Positions 33,350-41,078 of a DNA stretch of 64,000 nucleotides are shown here, piece after piece. The first letter of the stretch is position 1, and every line of letters begins with the position of its first letter. Position numbers and translations under genes: made by a program. The DNA is from CAMCTV01 sp964420985. Its GTDB lineage: Bacteria; Bacteroidota; Bacteroidia; Flavobacteriales_D; Sanyastnellaceae. The stretch covers positions 1-64,000 of the forward strand of contig CAYQUT010000013.1 in assembly GCA_964420985.1 (NCBI GenBank). Reading direction: 5' to 3'. The notes below the pieces were generated by a model. The model was given only the letters and a program-made list of their open reading frames with translations, searched no databases and was not told where the DNA came from.

Positions 33350-34144
33350 TTATTTCAAAATTGTTTCCTTGAAGATAATGTAAATCCCCATCACCAAAAC
33401 AAACCACCCAAAGGCTGGTTTCAATTTAGCCCCATCGATTTTCTTGGACAAGTTGCTTCCCAAAAATATACCGATAATGGCTGCTCCAGTCACGGAGAGC
33501 AATAGTGTCCAATCCAAATTTGCATGACCCAATTCACCTGTAAAACCGAACAAGGATTTAGCTGCGATGATGAGAAGGGATGTCCCTACAGCTTCCTTCA
33601 TCGGTAATTTGGAAAGCACCACCAAGGCAGGAATGATGAGAAAACCTCCACCGGCACCGACCAATCCTGTTAGCACACCCACTACAGAACCTTCAAGAAA
33701 AATGAGTGGATAGTTGAATACCTGAACTCCTTGATCTTTGGTTTCTGACTTGCCCTTTTTGATCATGCTATAGGAAGCCGCAATCATCAGCACAGCAAAC
33801 AGAATCATCAAAAAAATGGCCTTGGTTATTTCCAATCCTCCAATGGTCATCAATGAATCGGGAATGAGCGGAACAAGCAAAGATCGTGTTAAATAAACAG
33901 CCACGATGGATGGAATTCCAAAAATAATTGCCGTCTTTAAATTGATCAGTCCACTTTTAAAGTATTGAACGGAACCCACCGCACTGGTAGCACCTACAAT
34001 AAAAAGTGAATAGCCCGTTGCCAACACCGCATCCACTCCAAAAACATACACCAGAACCGGTACCGTTAAAATACTACCACCTCCGCCAATCAATCCCAAG
34101 GAAACTCCGATGAGCACAGATAACAAATAGCCAACAATCATCAT
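33350..34144 (-). CDS. TauE/SafE family anion exporter
   Basis: A 264-residue membrane protein of the TauE/SafE (DUF81) family with eight or so helices. Diagnostic repeats are GVSLGLIGGGGSILTVPVLVYVFGV and, in the second half, GVLTGLVGAGGGFLIIPALVVLSKLPMKEAVGTSL. Relatives export sulfite, sulfoacetate or other sulfur organic anions, or move them inward. It is the first gene of the ten-gene sulfur operon, 20 bases before the persulfide dioxygenase gene. The start at 34144 (MM) was chosen; 34177 would add eleven hydrophilic residues. A Crp/Fnr-type palindrome lies 60 bases upstream. Confidence 0.88.
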   Translation of the reverse strand: MMIVGYLLSVLIGVSLGLIGGGGSILTVPVLVYVFGVDAVLATGYSLFIVGATSAVGSVQYFKSGLINLKTAIIFGIPSIVAVYLTRSLLVPLIPDSLMTIGGLEITKAIFLMILFAVLMIAASYSMIKKGKSETKDQGVQVFNYPLIFLEGSVVGVLTGLVGAGGGFLIIPALVVLSKLPMKEAVGTSLLIIAAKSLFGFTGELGHANLDWTLLLSVTGAAIIGIFLGSNLSKKIDGAKLKPAFGWFVLVMGIYIIFKETILK

Positions 34145-34174
34145 ATATAAAAAGGGTTTATTCTGATTTTTCGG

Positions 34175-34182
34175 CAAAGTTG
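34175..34182 (-). promoter_or_regulatory. -7-like box of the sulfur operon (CAACTTTG)
   Basis: On the minus strand CAACTTTG differs from TAnnTTTG at only the first base. If it places the transcription start near 34171, the centre of the upstream palindrome is about 41 bases away, the class II activator position for Crp-type proteins. This depends on an assumed box-to-start distance. Confidence 0.35.
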
Positions 34183-34204
34183 AGATGACCGAAAGCGTTT
34201 TTTC

Positions 34205-34220
34205 TGTAACCGTTGTTACA
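34205..34220. promoter_or_regulatory. Crp/Fnr-type operator, TGTAAC-N4-GTTACA
   Basis: TGTAACCGTTGTTACA has six-base inverted arms and four middle bases, equal to the TGTnA-N6-TnACA layout used by Crp/Fnr superfamily proteins. It lies in the 90-base gap between the DPP11 gene and the first gene of the sulfur operon, 60 bases from that start. Confidence 0.55.
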
Positions 34221-34234
34221 AAGGCACCATTTAC

Positions 34235-36397
34235 TTACCGAATAATGTTCATCTCTTGTATCAAGTGATCGGCATTGGCATAAACATCAATCACCCAAAG
34301 TACATAACGCATGTCTACCATAATGTTTCTGCAAATTTTGGGTTGAAAGTAATAGTCGCTCATGGTGCTTTCCCAGGAGCGGTCGAAATTGATGCCTACC
34401 AAATGCCCCTCGGCATTCAGTGCAGGAGATCCACTGTTCCCCCCTGTTGTGTGGTTGCTTCCTGTGTAACATACTCTCAACTGACCATCCTCAGCGTAAT
34501 CTCCAAAAATTTTATAGCGATACAATGAATCCAAACCTTGACTGATATTAAAATCATAATTACCGGATTGATATTTTTGAAGAATTCCGTCTGTTGTCGT
34601 AAAATAATCATACACTACACCATCTCGGGGTTTACTGCCTTGCACTTTTCCATAGGCAATGCGCAGTGTGCTGTTGGCATCGCACCAATTGACGGATGCA
34701 TCCTTGGCCACATTTAAAACCTGAACCCACTGTTGAAGGGCTTTGTCCATCTCTGCATTGCACAATTGCACTTTGGGTTGAACCACCTTACCGTGCTGCT
34801 CAAAAAGCGCTATCGCAGTTGTATATATGGGATCATTCTCAATTCTTTTAAAATCTCCTTTCAAAAAAGCAGCTTTGATGGCTTCCGCTTCCACAAATAA
34901 ACTACCTTCCATCAAGGAGTAAAGCACTCCGCCCCAATCGTCTTCATTCTCACTCAACAGATCTCTAAAAATTTGACCTTCTAATCTTCCACTTACTTTT
35001 TGAGTTAACAAAGGAGCAAACTCAAAAAGCAAATCGCGTTCAGTAATGGCATCAAAGTCCTTGTAAAACAATTCAAATTCCTCCCACTTCTGTGGCGCAG
35101 TTGCACTCCAATTGTCGCGACTGGCCATAGCTGCCTTCATTCTGTTTGCCATTCTGAATAATTCTGGCCCACTGTTCATGAACTCAGAGAAGGCTGCGTT
35201 GGCCAGAAGATAGCTTCCATATTCTCTGTAGAGAGAGTCAATGACTATAGCTGGTTGAATAGGCATCAAAGCCGATAATTTTTCTTCTTGTTCCTTCTTC
35301 ATTCCCACAGCATTAAACTTGGTTAAACCTTGCAATGCCCCTTTCCATTTGATGTAAGCATTGGCGACATTGCTCTGCTTGGCCGCATATTGAATACGAA
35401 CCTTATCAGAAGAAAACATTCGATCCTTTAGCACCTTCATCGCGGCCTCGCGCATTTCTATTCTCAACGGCAACATACTCTCCGTAACAAACTGCAATGC
35501 GGAAGATGGTAAAAAGTGCTCTGTTCGTCCAGGAAATCCATAAATCATGGTAAAATCGTTCTCATGCACTCCTCTAGCATTGATGGAAAAAAACTTCTTG
35601 GGTTGGTAAGGTTTATTATCTGTGCTATATGCTGCTGGTTCATTGTTGGGTCCCGCATAAATTCTAAAAACTGAAAAATCACCTGTATGCCTTGGCCATA
35701 CCCAATTGTCTGTGTCTCCGCCGAATTTACCAATATCTGAAGGCGGCGCTCCCACCCAACGAATATCATTGTAGGTTTTTAATACAATCCGATAAAATCT
35801 TGTTCCATAGTTGTATTCTCGTACAAACGAGGAAAACTCACCTCCTCTGGTCTGCCATTCATTTCCAAAAGGACCACGGGCTTCTTTTTCCCATTGGAAA
35901 CCAGTTGGCAAAGCGGCATCTTTGGACAACATCAATTTTACGTCATTCAATCGCTTGGCAAATTCCTCAGGTTGAACACCCACCATCTTTCCGTTTACAT
36001 CTGCGGTAACCTCTTCAATGCTTTGAACCATACTTATGGTCAAACCAGGACAAGGCTTCTCCTCTGACAACGATTTGGCCCAAAAACCCTTTGTTAAATA
36101 ATCATTTTCCACGGAACTATGCTGTTGGATGTAATCAAAGCCGCAATGATGATTGGTCAATAATAAACCTTGATTGGAAACTATTTCTCCAGTACATCCC
36201 ATATCAAACCATACCACAGCGTCTTTCAAACTGGGTTGAGTCACGCTATATAAATCGCTGGCTTGTAATTTCAATCCCTTGGATTGCATGTCTGCAATAA
36301 CCTTGTCTAATTCAGAAGGAATCCACATTCCCTCCTGTGCACTGACAAACTGGGTTGTTATCAATAACAACGATAGTATTTTAAATTTCATCTTCAT
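34235..36397 (-). CDS. S46 family dipeptidyl peptidase, DPP11-type
   Basis: A 720-residue exported peptidase with signal peptide MKMKFKILSLLLITTQFVSAQ. The S46 triad is visible as TNHHCG (His84), FGGDTDNW (Asp) and TGGNSGSP (Ser655). The substrate-selecting position is Arg673 in INFDRSW; P. gingivalis DPP11 has Arg673 and prefers Asp or Glu at P1, while DPP7 has Gly there. The total length of 720 also matches DPP11. It releases acidic dipeptides from the N-terminus of peptides in the periplasm. Third gene of an operon with an S8 subtilase and a small barrel candidate; its start overlaps the stop of the latter by 17 bases (or 11 if the ATG at 36391 is used). Confidence 0.9.
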   Translation of the reverse strand: MKMKFKILSLLLITTQFVSAQEGMWIPSELDKVIADMQSKGLKLQASDLYSVTQPSLKDAVVWFDMGCTGEIVSNQGLLLTNHHCGFDYIQQHSSVENDYLTKGFWAKSLSEEKPCPGLTISMVQSIEEVTADVNGKMVGVQPEEFAKRLNDVKLMLSKDAALPTGFQWEKEARGPFGNEWQTRGGEFSSFVREYNYGTRFYRIVLKTYNDIRWVGAPPSDIGKFGGDTDNWVWPRHTGDFSVFRIYAGPNNEPAAYSTDNKPYQPKKFFSINARGVHENDFTMIYGFPGRTEHFLPSSALQFVTESMLPLRIEMREAAMKVLKDRMFSSDKVRIQYAAKQSNVANAYIKWKGALQGLTKFNAVGMKKEQEEKLSALMPIQPAIVIDSLYREYGSYLLANAAFSEFMNSGPELFRMANRMKAAMASRDNWSATAPQKWEEFELFYKDFDAITERDLLFEFAPLLTQKVSGRLEGQIFRDLLSENEDDWGGVLYSLMEGSLFVEAEAIKAAFLKGDFKRIENDPIYTTAIALFEQHGKVVQPKVQLCNAEMDKALQQWVQVLNVAKDASVNWCDANSTLRIAYGKVQGSKPRDGVVYDYFTTTDGILQKYQSGNYDFNISQGLDSLYRYKIFGDYAEDGQLRVCYTGSNHTTGGNSGSPALNAEGHLVGINFDRSWESTMSDYYFQPKICRNIMVDMRYVLWVIDVYANADHLIQEMNIIR

Positions 36398-37154
36398 CTT
36401 TTTTAGTCTTTTTAAATTTCCAGAAATTAACGTCTATACCGATTAGCCATTTGGATAAATCAGGAAGGCGCATTCCCTCGTTCACAAATGGAGATACTTT
36501 GAACAAATGATTGGCTCTGTAAATGACATGAGCCGCCCATAAACCACGACCAAATCGAATTTCATATTCATAACCCCATTTGTTGATATAGGTCAATCGG
36601 TTGAACGTGCTATTTACGCGTCTCGCTCCAAGATTTGAAGATGGGTCAGGAGCATCTGATTGAGCTAAAATATTGGAGAAATTCCAAAATCCGTTGCATC
36701 CCAAATCGATATACGTTCCGATCCTTCCTCCGCTGTTGCTTAATTTCCAACGCACGAACAAACCCACAGGAGCTGCAAATTGTTGGAGGGTTTGGGAGCG
36801 ATGAACGGCACCATTGGAGAGGGGTTGTTGAACATTTTGAGCCAACGATAAGATGCTCCATTTGATTCCAGAGTTGTATCCCAAAGCAATGGGTCTATTC
36901 TGTTTGAAAACCGCCCGATTCTCTGATTGAATGCTCAAAGAAGCCCCAGGGAGTGCATAAAAAAACTGATTTTGTCCAATGGGTAAATAAGTCAAAATAC
37001 AAAAAGTTCTCGCATTGAATGGGCCTGACTTTTCTCCACCATCCTCTTCATTTCTCTGAATAACAGAAGGCACTCGTCGATGCAATAATACCTCTTGAGA
37101 TTGCACCTTTCCTTGAAAGAAAAAGAGCAACAAGATTATACATCCCCTTTTCAT
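36381..37154 (-). CDS. Exported protein, probable outer-membrane beta-barrel
   Basis: A 257-residue protein with a signal peptide (MKRGCIILLLFFFQGKVQSQ). Strand-rich segments such as LSIQSENRAVFKQ, GIKWSILSLAQNV, PVGLFVRWKL, GTYIDLGCNGFWNF, YEYEIRFGRGLWAAHVIYRA and the end WLIGIDVNFWKFKK suggest a barrel of eight to twelve strands. I do not recognise the family. It overlaps the S8 subtilase gene upstream by four bases (ATGA) and the DPP11 gene downstream, so it probably serves the same process of extracellular peptide use, but that is context only. Confidence 0.65.
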   Translation of the reverse strand: MKRGCIILLLFFFQGKVQSQEVLLHRRVPSVIQRNEEDGGEKSGPFNARTFCILTYLPIGQNQFFYALPGASLSIQSENRAVFKQNRPIALGYNSGIKWSILSLAQNVQQPLSNGAVHRSQTLQQFAAPVGLFVRWKLSNSGGRIGTYIDLGCNGFWNFSNILAQSDAPDPSSNLGARRVNSTFNRLTYINKWGYEYEIRFGRGLWAAHVIYRANHLFKVSPFVNEGMRLPDLSKWLIGIDVNFWKFKKTKKDEDEI

Positions 37155-38635
37155 TGATCGAACTTCCATATGGCCATTTGTTTTTTATTGCTGACCCTCA
37201 CGATGCAAGGAGCATATTTTTTGAATTCATACATCCCCAAACTTCCCTCTTCATTGGGTCTTGCCACCCAATACTCCTCTAGAATACCGTTCATGTTTTC
37301 AATGTGAAAAAAGAAAAGTTCGCCATTCAATGTGCTATCTGTTGAAGTAGGAGACCAATCCACAATTTTTATCTCGGTCAATTGCTCCGACAAATCTTCT
37401 GTGTGAAAGTCATAAGACAGAACAGAATCCGTTGCTTGTCCTAAAAAATAAGCGGCTTGCGGTATTCCATGTCCGTGCGCATAATCGTAGTAAGGGTATA
37501 AATCAGACGACTTTTGAACCTGATCAAATAAATCCGATGCCGACCATTCCGGATGTTGCTCTTTCATGCAAGCCACAAAACCTGCAACAAGAGGACAGGA
37601 GAATGATGTTCCCTGTTCATAAGACATCTCGTTATTGGCAGAAACAAACACCACTCCTTTGGCAACAACATTGGGTTTTGCTCTCAGGTCATGCGTAGGC
37701 CCAACAGAACTAAAATCACATTTTAATCCATTTAATTCACACGCTCCAACTGTTAAAACATGGGGAGCATCTCCGGGGGCGCCAATGATTTCCCATGCAC
37801 CCTGATCTGCATTACCAGCACTGTTCAACACCAAAACATTCTTATTTAAAAAAGCCTTCTCCGCCGCACGGGATATCAAACTAGAACCATTCATTTGGGT
37901 GCGACGGTACAATTGGTTGCTGTAGATCAAAGATGATGTGACAATTTGCGCCCCTTTTTCCACAGCCCACTCCAACGCCTCTACCCAACGAACTTCTTTC
38001 ACCAATCGTGATGAATTGGCCTGTTCTGCGCGGGCCAATAAAAACCGACTATTTACCGCCAATCCCAATTGCTGCACATTGTCCAAGCCCGCTAGGCAGG
38101 ACATCACAGCTGTGCCGTGGGTACTTTGTCGTTCAACTTTATTGTCTCTTTCAACAAAATCATATTGATCGATTATTCTCCCTTCCTTGATGATGTGTTG
38201 AAACATTGAATCATTTGAAAAACCAAGAAAGCCTGCATCTAAAACACCAATGGTAACCCCTTTTCCAGTGTATCCCTTTTCTATCCATTGCTCACCCTGC
38301 ATAAGGGTTATTTGATCATAAAATATTTTCTCAGAACTATCCATTGGAATGACTTCCACTGCCTCATTTTTAATCGTATCCATTGCGGCGACGGATGGCA
38401 TGGGCTCATTAGAATAACACCAAGAGGAATCAATCCCACATAGATTATGTTGACTTTCTGTCCAATTTTCAACCCCTACCGCATGAAACCATTTTGAGTA
38501 ACCTACTGGAAGAACATTGCATTCACGACCAAAATCCTGAAATGTAAAGGAGGGAGATAAAAAAAGCCAACAATCTTGCGCTGAGGCACTATTGACCAAA
38601 AGCCACAAAACCAAAGTTACCCCCTTCAACTGCAT
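37151..38635 (-). CDS. Secreted S8 (subtilisin-like) peptidase
   Basis: A 494-residue exported serine peptidase. It has signal peptide MQLKGVTLVLWLLVNSASA and a prodomain-like part with several Cys up to about residue 105. The catalytic blocks are GVTIGVLDAGFLGF (Asp), RQSTHGTAVMSCLAG (His), VLNSAGNADQGAWE (oxyanion Asn) and EQGTSFSCPLVAGFVA (Ser). The C-terminal 100 residues (from DSVLSYDFHTEDL) are a beta-rich extension without the repeat pattern of a T9SS sorting domain. It would degrade proteins outside the cytoplasm, feeding peptides to the DPP11-type enzyme in the same operon. Confidence 0.92.
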   Translation of the reverse strand: MQLKGVTLVLWLLVNSASAQDCWLFLSPSFTFQDFGRECNVLPVGYSKWFHAVGVENWTESQHNLCGIDSSWCYSNEPMPSVAAMDTIKNEAVEVIPMDSSEKIFYDQITLMQGEQWIEKGYTGKGVTIGVLDAGFLGFSNDSMFQHIIKEGRIIDQYDFVERDNKVERQSTHGTAVMSCLAGLDNVQQLGLAVNSRFLLARAEQANSSRLVKEVRWVEALEWAVEKGAQIVTSSLIYSNQLYRRTQMNGSSLISRAAEKAFLNKNVLVLNSAGNADQGAWEIIGAPGDAPHVLTVGACELNGLKCDFSSVGPTHDLRAKPNVVAKGVVFVSANNEMSYEQGTSFSCPLVAGFVACMKEQHPEWSASDLFDQVQKSSDLYPYYDYAHGHGIPQAAYFLGQATDSVLSYDFHTEDLSEQLTEIKIVDWSPTSTDSTLNGELFFFHIENMNGILEEYWVARPNEEGSLGMYEFKKYAPCIVRVSNKKQMAIWKFDQ

Positions 38636-38640
38636 GTCAA

Positions 38641-38648
38641 CAAATATA
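38641..38648 (-). promoter_or_regulatory. -7 box TATATTTG for the S8 peptidase operon
   Basis: The minus-strand TATATTTG matches TAnnTTTG exactly and ends five bases before the ATG at 38635. A minus-strand TTG lies 24 bases further upstream (38675-38673). Confidence 0.5.
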
Positions 38649-38689
38649 AGCTTGACAGAACAATTATATGGTCAATTTGTTAGAGAGAT

Positions 38690-39154
38690 ATGCAAATAAA
38701 AGTAATCGAATCTAAGTGCTTTATTCCCCAACCGATCGAAAAAGTATGGGACTTCTTTTCATCGCCGATTAACCTCAATGCCATCACTCCCGATGATTTG
38801 CATTTTGAAATCTTGACGGATTTAACGGACAAGAAAATGTATCCCGGAATGATCATACGATACAAGATACGTCCGTTAATGAATATTCCTATGTCATGGA
38901 CAACGGAGATCACTCATTGTACAGAAGGGAAAATGTTTGTTGATGAGCAACGGTTTGGCCCTTATGCATTTTGGCATCACCAGCATTTCTTTGAATCTGT
39001 CGATGGTGGCGTTTGGATGACTGATATCGTGCATTATGCCGTAGGCTGGGGTCCATTGGGTTGGATAGCCAGTAAAATTCTAGTAGATGCCAAGCTGAAG
39101 CATATTTTTGAATTTAGAGAACGAAAAGTGGCAGAACTCTTCGGCAAAGGATAA
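38690..39154 (+). CDS. SRPBCC superfamily protein
   Basis: A 154-residue START-like (SRPBCC) protein. It opens with KVIESKCFIPQPIEKVWDFFSSPINLNAITPDDL, the family's typical first strand and helix, and has TTEITHCTEGKMFVDEQRFGPYAFWHHQHFF in the middle and a long last helix. Close relatives in Bacteroidota are labelled cell division inhibitor or polyketide cyclase without direct evidence. It probably binds a small hydrophobic ligand in the cytoplasm. It precedes smpB by 20 bases, but smpB has its own promoter-like box. Confidence 0.8.
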   Translation: MQIKVIESKCFIPQPIEKVWDFFSSPINLNAITPDDLHFEILTDLTDKKMYPGMIIRYKIRPLMNIPMSWTTEITHCTEGKMFVDEQRFGPYAFWHHQHFFESVDGGVWMTDIVHYAVGWGPLGWIASKILVDAKLKHIFEFRERKVAELFGKG

Positions 39155-39162
39155 GGGCTACC

Positions 39163-39170
39163 TATCTTTG
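39163..39170 (+). promoter_or_regulatory. -7 box TATCTTTG four bases before the smpB ATG
   Basis: A perfect TAnnTTTG box separated from the ATG at 39175 by CAAC. It lies just after the stop of the SRPBCC gene (39152-39154) and would give an almost leaderless smpB transcript. Confidence 0.5.
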
Positions 39171-39174
39171 CAAC

Positions 39175-39618
39175 ATGGCCGTTGTTATACAAAACAAAAA
39201 AGCGCACTTCCGGTATCACCTCACCGATCATTTCACGGCCGGAATGGTGTTGTTTGGTCCAGAAATAAAGAGTATAAGGGCTGGAAAGGCCAATATTGCT
39301 GAAGCCTATTGTCGGGTTATTCGGGGAGAGGTGTATGTTTTCAATATGTACATTGCTCCCTATTCTAATGCGGGTTACATTAAGATTGCAGAGCGACGCG
39401 AGCGCAAACTCCTGCTGAATCAGACCGAGATATTAAAAATGACCCGAAAGCTAAAGGACACAGGTGTGACCATCGTTCCAGTAAAAATGTTCATCAACGA
39501 AAAGGGATGGGCCAAAATGGAAATCGCCATTGCCAAAGGAAAAAATGTAGGAGACAAAAGAGAAGACGCTAAGACCAAAGATCTCAAACGAGAAATGGAC
39601 AGGGGTCTTGCGGATTAA
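39175..39618 (+). CDS. smpB: tmRNA-binding protein SmpB
   Basis: A 147-residue SmpB: NKKAHFRYHLTDHFTAGMVLFGPEIKSIRAGKANI and YIAPYSNAGYIKIAERRERKLLLN are the oligonucleotide-binding core, and the basic tail KGKNVGDKREDAKTKDLKRE is the part that enters the ribosomal decoding centre. It delivers tmRNA (ssrA) to stalled ribosomes. The last 35 bases overlap the end of aat on the opposite strand. tmRNA itself is not in the window. Confidence 0.97.
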   Translation: MAVVIQNKKAHFRYHLTDHFTAGMVLFGPEIKSIRAGKANIAEAYCRVIRGEVYVFNMYIAPYSNAGYIKIAERRERKLLLNQTEILKMTRKLKDTGVTIVPVKMFINEKGWAKMEIAIAKGKNVGDKREDAKTKDLKREMDRGLAD

Positions 39619-40336
39619 ATGATTTGGGCCATTGCTGAGAAACTGGAAAAGAATCTTTTTGAATCCAACTCTTCTCCAAAGACCAGTCACCAGATACTGT
39701 TCTAAACTTTAATTGATGGTTCAATTGATCCAAAAATTTATCTCTTGGAATTTCAACTGCTCCCATTTTGGCGAGAAAAGGCGTCAGTTTTTGCACATCT
39801 AACATTTTCCATCTTTTGACCGTTAGAAATTGAATGAGATATGCCAATCCAAATTTGGACGCATTGGATTCAGTATGATACATGGACATACCAAAAAAAA
39901 CACGACCCAAGGCCACCCCAAATAACCCACCAACCAACCTTCCATCTTTCCTGATCGATAAAGAATGGGCATACCCGGTTTGATACAATTTCAAATAAAC
40001 TTGCTTAACTTCCTCATGGAGCCATTGATTCTCCAAATGCGGTCTAGAACACTGCTCTAACACTGTCTCAAAATCTTTATCCCATTCAAAAGACCAACCA
40101 TCAGGGATGGACACGTTTTTCGTTAAGAGAACCAGGTGAGGAATGATAACGGCCCTTTTTTCCGGGGAGTACCATTGGATGTCCTCACCTTCCGTGTAAC
40201 TTAAATAACATCCCTTTTCAAAACCTTTTAAAACCCTCACCCAATGCAGATCGCCACCTATGGCCACACGATCGCCATCCATTTCATTTTTATAGGGGAA
40301 CCAAAGTTCCTTTGGATCCAATACCCAGAGAGACAT
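39584..40336 (-). CDS. aat: Leucyl/phenylalanyl-tRNA-protein transferase
   Basis: A 250-residue aminoacyl-tRNA-protein transferase: LDPKELWFPYKNEMDGDRVAIGGDL, the signature IQWYSPEKRAVI, HSLSIRKDGRLVGGLFGVALGRVFFGMSMYHTESNASK and the C-terminal KMLDVQ segment. It transfers Leu or Phe to N-terminal Arg or Lys of proteins, marking them for ClpAP under the N-degron pathway. The start at 40336 (MSLWVLDP) is supported both by family alignment and by a TATCTTTG box four bases upstream. The longer reading from 40399 would place that box inside the gene. Tail-to-tail overlap with smpB is 35 bases. Confidence 0.95.
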   Translation of the reverse strand: MSLWVLDPKELWFPYKNEMDGDRVAIGGDLHWVRVLKGFEKGCYLSYTEGEDIQWYSPEKRAVIIPHLVLLTKNVSIPDGWSFEWDKDFETVLEQCSRPHLENQWLHEEVKQVYLKLYQTGYAHSLSIRKDGRLVGGLFGVALGRVFFGMSMYHTESNASKFGLAYLIQFLTVKRWKMLDVQKLTPFLAKMGAVEIPRDKFLDQLNHQLKFRTVSGDWSLEKSWIQKDSFPVSQQWPKSFNPQDPCPFLV

Positions 40337-40340
40337 GGAA

Positions 40341-40348
40341 CAAAGATA
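40341..40348 (-). promoter_or_regulatory. -7 box TATCTTTG four bases before the aat ATG
   Basis: On the minus strand TATCTTTG is followed by TTCC and the ATG at 40336. This is the same arrangement as at ccmB, smpB and the DUF1648 gene. Confidence 0.55.
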
Positions 40349-40372
40349 ACAGGAGTATCTCTGGCAAATGAC

Positions 40373-40402
40373 GCATAAATTATGCAGGTTTATGCGCATA
40401 AA
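40373..40402. promoter_or_regulatory. Two adjacent palindromes with shared half-sites (operator-like)
   Basis: GCATAA-A-TTATGC (40373-40385) is followed three bases later by the perfect palindrome TTTATGCGCATAAA (40389-40402). Together they present four copies of the half-site TTATGC/GCATAA in alternating orientation, in the divergent gap between aat and the Nudix gene, 17 bases before the latter. This resembles a binding array for a dimeric regulator. Confidence 0.5.
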
Positions 40403-40418
40403 TTTCTAGTTTAGCCCT

Positions 40419-41060
40419 GTGTTTAGTGCATGGCTCACTTCTAGATTAAAAAATGAACTTCCCGGACCTGAAGCTCACTCCTCCATTTGGTCCTATCCTC
40501 GCAACAGTGTAAAAGAAGGATTGACCATGATCCCTCCACCGAGGCATTCCTCAGTAGCCATGATCCTTCATCCCCAAGATGATAAACGATTTGAATTGCT
40601 CTTCATTCTTCGGAGCGCTTTCGGCATACATGGAGGACAAGTAGCATTTCCTGGTGGAAAAATAGAACCGAACGAAACGCCGTTGCAATGTGCTATTCGA
40701 GAAACCAAGGAGGAAATAAATCTTGACCTATCCGAAGACAATTTTATAGGAATGTTGTCGCCTGTGTTTATTCCACCTAGCCACATGATTGTTCATCCTC
40801 ATCTCTTTGTTCTTGAAGCGAAAAGCGAAAATTTAATTCTTACTGAGGAGGTGGATGATTTTTTTTGGGTCCAACATTCCGTTATTCATCCAGATAAAAT
40901 CATTACCAAACCGCATTATTTAAAAGCGTTTGATGAGACAAGACCCATCAAAGGAATTGAACTCAATGATCAATTTCTCTGGGGAGCCAGCGCCATGTTA
41001 AGTCAGGAATTGATGCACATACATAAAGAATTTTTGCTTTTTTTGAACCAAACTGAATAA
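40419..41060 (+). CDS. Nudix hydrolase, CoA pyrophosphatase type
   Basis: A 213-residue Nudix protein. The segment IHGGQVAFPGGKIEPNE, followed by the Nudix box GKIEPNETPLQCAIRETKEE and INL, matches the CoA pyrophosphatase (NudL/YeaB) subgroup that splits CoA into 4'-phosphopantetheine and 3',5'-ADP. Translation appears to begin at a GTG: an in-frame TAG lies at 40407-40409, and the first ATG is 36 codons in, after the family N-terminal region ELPGPEAH. It is followed after 18 bases by the sigma factor gene, so the two may share a transcript. Confidence 0.85.
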   Translation: MFSAWLTSRLKNELPGPEAHSSIWSYPRNSVKEGLTMIPPPRHSSVAMILHPQDDKRFELLFILRSAFGIHGGQVAFPGGKIEPNETPLQCAIRETKEEINLDLSEDNFIGMLSPVFIPPSHMIVHPHLFVLEAKSENLILTEEVDDFFWVQHSVIHPDKIITKPHYLKAFDETRPIKGIELNDQFLWGASAMLSQELMHIHKEFLLFLNQTE

Positions 41061-41078
41061 TACCGGTACAGCCAATCA

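Noticed and set aside
34235..36397. DPP7-type S46 peptidase
   Set aside because: The selecting residue is Arg673, not Gly, and the length is 720 as in DPP11.
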